Of a DNA stretch of 64,000 nucleotides, positions 58,103-64,000 are shown piece by piece. Below the pieces are notes generated by a model, which saw only the letters and a list, made by a program, of their open reading frames with translations, was not told the origin of the DNA and ran no database searches. The DNA is taken from contig JAVXUO010000092.1 in NCBI GenBank assembly GCA_033065855.1, forward strand, positions 1 to 64,000, read 5' to 3'. Position 1 is the first letter of the stretch, and each line of letters begins with the position of its first letter. Origin of the DNA: Escallonia rubra (taxonomy: Eukaryota > Streptophyta > Magnoliopsida > Escalloniales > Escalloniaceae). The position numbers and the translations under genes were made by a program.

Positions 58103-59685
58103 GATCTGCTCCTATAAAGAACGTACGCGGTAAGACTAAGGGAATAGGAACCTCAAAGATGGTCGAAACCACAGGAAAAATTCAGTTAGTTGTCGATGCT
58201 GAGAAGGGAAGACCTGTTGATCGACTCGCATCAGCTAAGTATGCTAATGAGATATGTATTATAGTTAGGAGTTTTATCCCTGCTGGGGTAAAGTCATGGC
58301 AGTCCATTCCACAAAGTCATATAGATTTAATCCATGAGAGGCTTGGGGTAACAATCATTTCACAGCTTGTTCAATCAAAATTTTGTAATATGTAAATGCA
58401 ACTTGTATGAATAAAATGGGCATTAACTTGCAGGACAAATTTGAAGTGATTAATGATGGTCCTCATGTGAAGAGATACACCGAAAGATTACTTAAGACTT
58501 CCTTAAGGAACTTCAAGTTTTCTTTAAAGGCAAAGTGGAATGCACTAATTGAAGGAAATGGCCTCTTGAACATATGTTTGACACCTGCACAGGCACGCAT
58601 TTTTTTTTTTTTTGCTTTTGGTGGAATGTCGTGTTTCATTTCATAGTCAACACAATTGTTTACACTTTTACATCCCTCACAGTGTAAGTCCTATACCACC
58701 TTCCTATCTAGGTATGCATATATCTTTCCAGGCCACCATTGCCTCATTGGCCTTACTTGGTTTCTTTTTCATGCCACACAGGCACGTTTTCACCCTCCTG
58801 AAGGGATGGAAGTCAAAGACTGGGAGATGTACTGTGACTTATGGGAACGTGAAGATTATGCGGTATGTTTGACTGCATTTTGCTATTTACAATGATGCTT
58901 GAGGGGAAACTTTGAGTGTCCAATTAAATGCCATCTAATTGTTTATTAAAATTCAGGATAGATGTCGTAAAAATAAACAAAACAGAGATGAACTCAAGAC
59001 ACATCATGTCACTGGTTCACAGTCGTTTGTGGTTGCTCGCTCGGAGATGGTACTTGATTAAGCCTTAGCTTTTTGGTTTAATGTTTAAATCATCTTAATG
59101 TGAATGTAGATCATCTAATTATTTGCAGAAAGATCCTGAAACTCAGAAAGAACCAGATCAGATTGTGTTTCACAAGCGTACATATTTCTCTAAGAAACAC
59201 AATAAGTTTATCACGGATGAAGCCGAGTCAAACCAGGTAACAAACTGCCATTTACAATGATAATTTTCCGTGTTAGAAGCCACACATTATTTGATTAATT
59301 TCACTATCAATTTTAGAAACAAATGGAAGAAATGATGTCCAAGAATCCACAAATGGACCCAGCGGAGATTGCAAAGACCGTTCTAGACAAGAGCAAAAAG
59401 CCAGGTCGTATTAAGGGTCTCGGGTTTGGGCCAAGACCGCTCACGTCCCTATCTCAACAATTAGTTTTGGAGGAAGCCCGGTGTCGTGCTGCTTTGGAAG
59501 ATGAGCTACAAGAGTACAAGGCTCTTATGCATGAGCAACAATTGGAGCTCAATTCTAAAAAATTAGAGGTAGCGACGTACAAGTCACTCATGCAAGAACA
59601 ACAAGCCCGACTTGACCGGATGGAAGCTATGATGAATCTCCAAATGGCTCAACCACCATCTTTTCACTCATCCACGAATACTTAG
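58103..59685 (+). CDS. CACTA TnpA / Ptta-En-Spm-like protein (transposase_24 family)
   Basis: Six exon blocks join in frame: 58103-58347, 58434-58591, 58782-58862, 58957-59049, 59129-59236 and 59317-59685. The product includes GRPVDRLASAKYANEICIIV, RSFIPAGVKSWQSIPQSHID, HVKRYTERLLKTSLRNFKFS, ARFHPPEGMEVKDWEMYCDL, GSQSFVVARSEM and QMEEMMSKNPQMDPAEIAKT, then GFGPRPLTSLSQQL and a Gln/Glu-rich coiled-coil tail with two EYKALMHEQQ / TYKSLMQEQQ repeats. This is the TnpA-type second CACTA protein, which in En/Spm binds the subterminal repeats and aids excision. Five introns; the one after LTPAQ would use a GC donor (CAG|GC). No nonsense codon or frameshift is seen in these exons, unlike TNP2. The N-terminal exon is uncertain. 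Confidence 0.8.
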
Positions 59686-62600
59686 AGTTTCTTTCGATTC
59701 CCTATTCTTTCTCTTAATATCTTCCTGAGTGTTTGTGTAGATACACCTACCTGCCTATTGATGTCCTATAGCCTTTTATTTTTTAAATTTTTTTGCTTTA
59801 AAGTTAGTTGAATTAATCCCTGCCAGATCAGATGTACACTAGTAAGTTTATCCCTAAGCTATACATTCCCAACTTGAGGTTCAGTTTACAATACAAAATC
59901 AGTCTAGTAATATCCCTACATCTAGTCCCCAGTTAATTAGCACAATGTTTCTTATTGCTTTGTATTAGCAGCTCTTTCTAGCTCCTAATACTCTAATGTA
60001 TCCACTGCTTGGTCACATGAGATAGGCTTTTCATGGATTGACTTTGCTACTTGAAGATTCTAGCATTTTGTTCACCCCATATCTTGTACACAGTGACTGT
60101 AGCTCCTACTTCCATGAGCTTAGCATGAAAGTGTTTCACAAGTTATATGTTATGAAAGCTTGTTTATGTGAAATAGTTTAGCTAAGGCCTTCGCTTACAC
60201 ATCTAGAACTTTTATTCACACTCACCAAAACACTTACACACCTGCACATGAATAAACTATCTCGTCTCCTTCCCCTTGCACTGAATCCCTCCCTCTCTCC
60301 CACACATGCGCTCGCGCGTGCACACATACGATGTCTAATTACAAACAACTGCATAAATTACACATGCCTTTGGTCGCAAGCACTAAACTCACACACATAG
60401 CACACTCTGCACCTTCACACCTTTGCTTCACATATCTACAAAGCGCACCCGCACACAGACACACACACACACACGCAGCTGCACAAATTACACAGGCTTC
60501 TACTCGCACAGACTAGACACCTTCACAATAACTTGGTTCAGTAAAGTCAAGTCAACTCCTCTGCATTCACTGAGACCAGCCTATTCTGCCCTATTACGCA
60601 CACCCCCAAGGCGCGCGAGCGCGCGCACATATACACAAACACACACACATACACACGCTCGCGCACGCACGCACACACACACACTCACACTGTGTGATTA
60701 CACAGTATTGCACAATTACACGCGCCTTTGTTTACACATATTGAACTCACACACAGAGCACACCCTGCACCTTCACACCCCTGTTTCACATATCTAAAAA
60801 GTGCACACACATGCACAAATTGTAAAACTGATTAACATCCAAAGTATTAAAAGATAAGTGATAGGGATTGCCATTATTATTACAAGTACAAAATGGGCGG
60901 CAGAGCGGAAGTAAAAAACAGACGATGGTGTTTCAAAGTACATTGTTGATGCATGTTGAGATGTACATTAGAGACGTTCTCTATGCAGTGCTTCATGGCT
61001 GCATTTATCCGTGAGTTTTAGGTTAGGTATTTATCCATGACCATACCTTGGATTTATCCTCTTCTTTGATTTTTCAATCCCCCATCTATACGCTGTCTAG
61101 GTTAAAACTTTTACCGTAATTTTAATAGGTGAGCTAGGCCAGCCTTTAGGGATTTGATCGAGAAATTGAGATAATTGCTTACGATTGACACTATGCTATA
61201 AGTTTCACTTATTTATTGTCAAAGCTATTAAGGATATAATTCAGTCTCCCGCCATGTACAGGTACCAAAACATTAAAATCATTACTGTGTGAGGTTGAGT
61301 TAATTCAATAAGGATATCACAAAAGATTATAAGGTACTTAGTTTTCTTTTAGTGCTCAGTAGGGGTTACTTTCTAGTAGGTCATTCTGGTTTTGAAGAGT
61401 GTTGCTGATACTAGACTGTGGTACAGGTAGCAGGCCTTCAGTAGAGTGGTACTGATGGGTTTGTAGGTGGTGAGGGGCTTATGCAAATCTGGAATAGGTA
61501 GTGGTTGTCTTTTGAGGAATGAGTAGGGTTAGGCTTATTGGGAATGAAGGGTTAGAATGAGCTGGTAGGCCTAGAATGAAGAGCTTGGTAGTGTGGCTTA
61601 GACTGAATTCTAATTAACATCAGATCCATTAAAATGGGGGAATTTCAGTTAAGGAGACGATTTTTTTAAGTTACCTTGGGTACAAGTTACATACTGAATT
61701 TGCTTCCCCAGAACTCGATGTTGCTTTAGAACTATGGGATGCTAATGATTTAAAATCATTATTGTGTGATGCTATCGTTGAATGATATCTCGTTCTAAGT
61801 AATAATCTTGCCAATCAGGTTCACCTTCTTATAGGCAAGGCATATAAAGTACTTTAGAGTGGTTGTCGCCTTCCGCCAACTAAAAGCTCTGGACTCTAGT
61901 GTCCAACACACATATTCAGCTCACTCTTCCTATCCACTCCACCAGAAAGAAGCCCCTCATTCAGTCAAGCACGTACAACCTCTGAACCTCAACAACAAAC
62001 CTCACGCCTCCATAACTTCATTTTTCTGTTTCATTATGTTTTCCTTATAGAGTTCTAATTTCTTGTCATATAGCATACATTCTCATCTTAATACATTATA
62101 TCACAGTAACAATATTCAAAGTGAAAAGTGTTTGGGGGGGGAACCCATTGTTTGCAAGGCAATTTTATGGCACATTTAACAGGTCAAGTTTAGTCCATAA
62201 CTTTCGGAAATTCTAGCCCGCCCTGATTAAAATCCTTTGAAGTCCAACCACTAAATAGCCCTACTTTCTAAACCAAGCTCCAACTATTTGGAAAATATGA
62301 ACTTTATTTATAACAGAATTCCACCCAACGGAACTCGATGTTACTTTATATCTAATCTTTTTCCCCACAATCACTCTCTTTAGCCAGGCTATTCATGGTC
62401 CAAGCTAGAACTACTATAAGTGCATCATAAATTTTAGTTCTAATCAAGGATACGATTGTATGACATAGATTGCCGGTGGAGTGTTGCTTTTCAGATATAG
62501 ATTTCATTTGTAAACGTTCATCGTATATATGTTGCACTGAACAAGTTTAATTTCTTTAGCTATCTTATACTTGCTTCTTGAGAGGCTAAACATGATTGAG

Positions 62601-63039
62601 TAATTTGATTGTACGCGCATTTGTGATAAGAAAAAAAGATGTAATTGATTGTGGTGGATAGCATGGAGTATGTAGATCGAGGTTTGAGCAGCATCTTAAC
62701 ACGAATATTTCAATTCCTCTTTTCATTTTTAATGCAGGCTTGCGATCATTGTTCTTTTAGTTGTGGTGTTCTTGGATGCGATATATATACGGATCATCTT
62801 TGGACATGATATGAAGCAAGAGGTCGATATTTTGTGTCACCGACAGGATGGTTTTCTTTTTTGCCATCAACATGTGCATTGTATAGTTCTAATTTTTACT
62901 TAGAATATATGTCAAGCTTTGTTGCTAAATGTACTTATGTCCTCGCCTTGTAACCAAGTAAATCTTTGTAATTGATAGCATTAGTTTTATATATTAGATT
63001 AAAACTTTTTCTACTATTTGTCGCTTAATCTTTCTACTA
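59686..63039. other. CACTA 3' non-coding interior, AC-rich stretch
   Basis: 3' flank of the TnpA-like gene. Positions 60300-60800 are rich in (CA/AC)n, with runs at about 60457-60474 and 60635-60685 and gcgcgc words between, and cacacctttgtttcacatat-type segments are repeated (60415 and 60775). The rest has no coding signal; single open frames lack domains. Confidence 0.6.
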
Positions 63040-63742
63040 TTTGTCGTTAATTAAAATCTTTAGAATTTGATACTCATCAAAGAACAAAATATTCGTCGCT
63101 AAAGGGGTAACAAGTAATGACAATTTTTTTGTCGGTGAATGTAGTTTTTTAACGACGAATTAGAGGTGTCAAGAAAGATTTGTGACGATCAATGTTTTTT
63201 GTGACGAATTTGAGTTCATCAACAAATGCTACCATTATTGACGAAGAAAATATGTCAAGGAAGAATTTTTTGTTTTCTTGACGAATTTAAAATCGTCAAC
63301 AAATGTCACTATTATCGACGAAGTAAGTATGCCAAGGAAAGTTTTGTGACGATCAAAGTTTTTATTGACGAACTTGAGTTCGTCAACAAAGGTAACATTT
63401 AGCGACGAAAGAAAGATGTTAAGGGAAAACAGACTGACGATGACTCATTTCTTGACGAATCCAAGTTCGTTGACAAATTAATTCATTCTTGACGAACTTG
63501 AACATCCAGCGACAAATTCCAGCAACCTCCTACGATGAAATTGTTCGTCGTTAAATATTGGACATTCCTTGACGAAGTAAAAAATCGTCAACAAATCTAC
63601 CTTTTCTCGACGAACACATGTATTCATCGAAAAATACATTTCTTGACGGCGAGTCTTTGACAAACTTTTTTCGTCACTGAATGTCTTTCTTGACGAATGA
63701 GAGACCTTTCCCGACGAACAGTGTTCGTCGTTGAAGGCCAAT
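63040..63742. repeat. CACTA right subterminal repeats
   Basis: More than twenty copies of gacgaa / ttcgtc words, commonly tttcttgacgaattt and agttcgtcaacaaat, in both orientations and often arranged as inverted pairs, about 15-40 bp apart. Probably binding sites for the TnpA-type product. Denser and longer than the left array. Confidence 0.9.
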
Positions 63743-63754
63743 TTTCTTGTAGTG

Positions 63755-64000
63755 TAGGTAAGGGGTTTTATCCGAATCCTGGGTAAGGACTTTCGTCTGA
63801 ACCCTAATTTCGATAGCTGGTATGTGTAAGTAGTAATTCGATTTGCTTATAGTTATTGCTAAACACTGAGACATCAGCATGCTAATACCTAGAAAACCCC
63901 AACCTTGAACTTGAATCGGTCGTTTGGAAATCTTATCGATACTCACCTTGTATCACATGTTGAGCAAATTCAATAATTATTTGTATTCGTTCTTCTGAAT
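63755..64000 (+). other. Continuation of the interrupted Gypsy-type LTR
   Basis: Begins with the TAG target duplication. The DNA should be contiguous with 41630 before the CACTA insertion (...gcggatctag then gtaaggggttttatcc). No ORF. The LTR end is not reached in the window. Confidence 0.45.

Larger units (their letters stand above)
41631..63754 (+). mobile_element. CACTA (En/Spm) DNA transposon, 22.1 kb including nested insertions
   Basis: The left end is CACTACAAGAAATTTGCC at 41631. The right end, reverse complemented, is CACTACAAGAAAATTGGCC. The element is flanked by the 3-bp target duplication TAG (41628-41630 and 63755-63757). Subterminal arrays of cgacgaa/ttcgtcg words occupy both ends. 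It encodes TNP2 (53881-57512) and a TnpA/Ptta-like protein (58103-59685) on the plus strand. Without the nested Gypsy element (8.2 kb) it is about 13.9 kb; without the LINE fragment, about 12.7 kb, in the normal range for autonomous CACTAs. Nonsense codons in TNP2 suggest it can no longer move on its own. Confidence 0.95.

Noticed and set aside
60423..60797. Open frame rich in His/Thr (HTHTHT) as a histidine-rich protein
   Set aside because: Direct translation of CA-dinucleotide repeats in the CACTA 3' non-coding region.

Overview
This is a 64 kb stretch of plant nuclear DNA, almost certainly from a eudicot with a repeat-rich genome. The evidence is an R2R3-MYB gene with plant exon structure, an AT-rich background, plant-specific transposon families (Tat-type and chromovirus Gypsy elements, CACTA with TNP2, a Stowaway MITE) and many nested insertions. 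I see no tRNA, rRNA, CRISPR array or prokaryotic operon. I cannot name the species.

Layout. 1-4900: left-edge transposon remnant, unannotated AT-rich DNA, then the only intact host gene I can support, a minus-strand MYB105/MYB117-type (subgroup 21) R2R3-MYB in three exons (4514-2519). 4955-6347: a 1.2 kb insertion bracketed by identical 67-bp direct repeats. It holds a 40-bp palindromic tandem array, a TATA box and a truncated gypsy-type ORF. 6889-9051: diverged tandem repeats, a Stowaway MITE (TA target duplication) and a possible LINE tail. 10466-11150: a broken carboxylesterase and a retroelement scrap. 12344-17801: a minus-strand, gag-protease-only LTR retrotransposon with CATTC target duplication. 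Its 3' half consists of tandem hairpin repeats instead of pol.

20163-30450: decayed Tat-like Gypsy material. Two copies of one LTR face opposite ways and enclose a plant-mobile-domain pseudogene, two successive gag remnants and two tandem arrays, one with about 16 copies of a CCAAT...ATTGG core. 30535-34760: a decayed L1-type LINE (endonuclease, RT, zf-RVT, RNase H). 34760-39584: mostly unassignable, with a possible hAT-like non-autonomous element.

39585-64000: a four-level nest. A Gypsy-type LTR (39585 onward) is interrupted by a 22.1 kb CACTA element (41631-63754, TAG target duplication). The CACTA carries a minus-strand LINE 3' fragment, and that LINE is split by an 8.2 kb chromovirus-like Gypsy element (44016-52197, ATCTT target duplication, 1.7 kb LTRs about 1% diverged by eye). 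The CACTA encodes a TNP2 transposase with several nonsense codons and one frameshift, followed by a spliced TnpA/Ptta-like gene whose visible exons are open.

Taken together, the window records successive transposon insertions next to one developmental transcription factor gene. The most unusual structure is the gag-only retroelement with arrays of stem-loops whose arms appear to co-vary.
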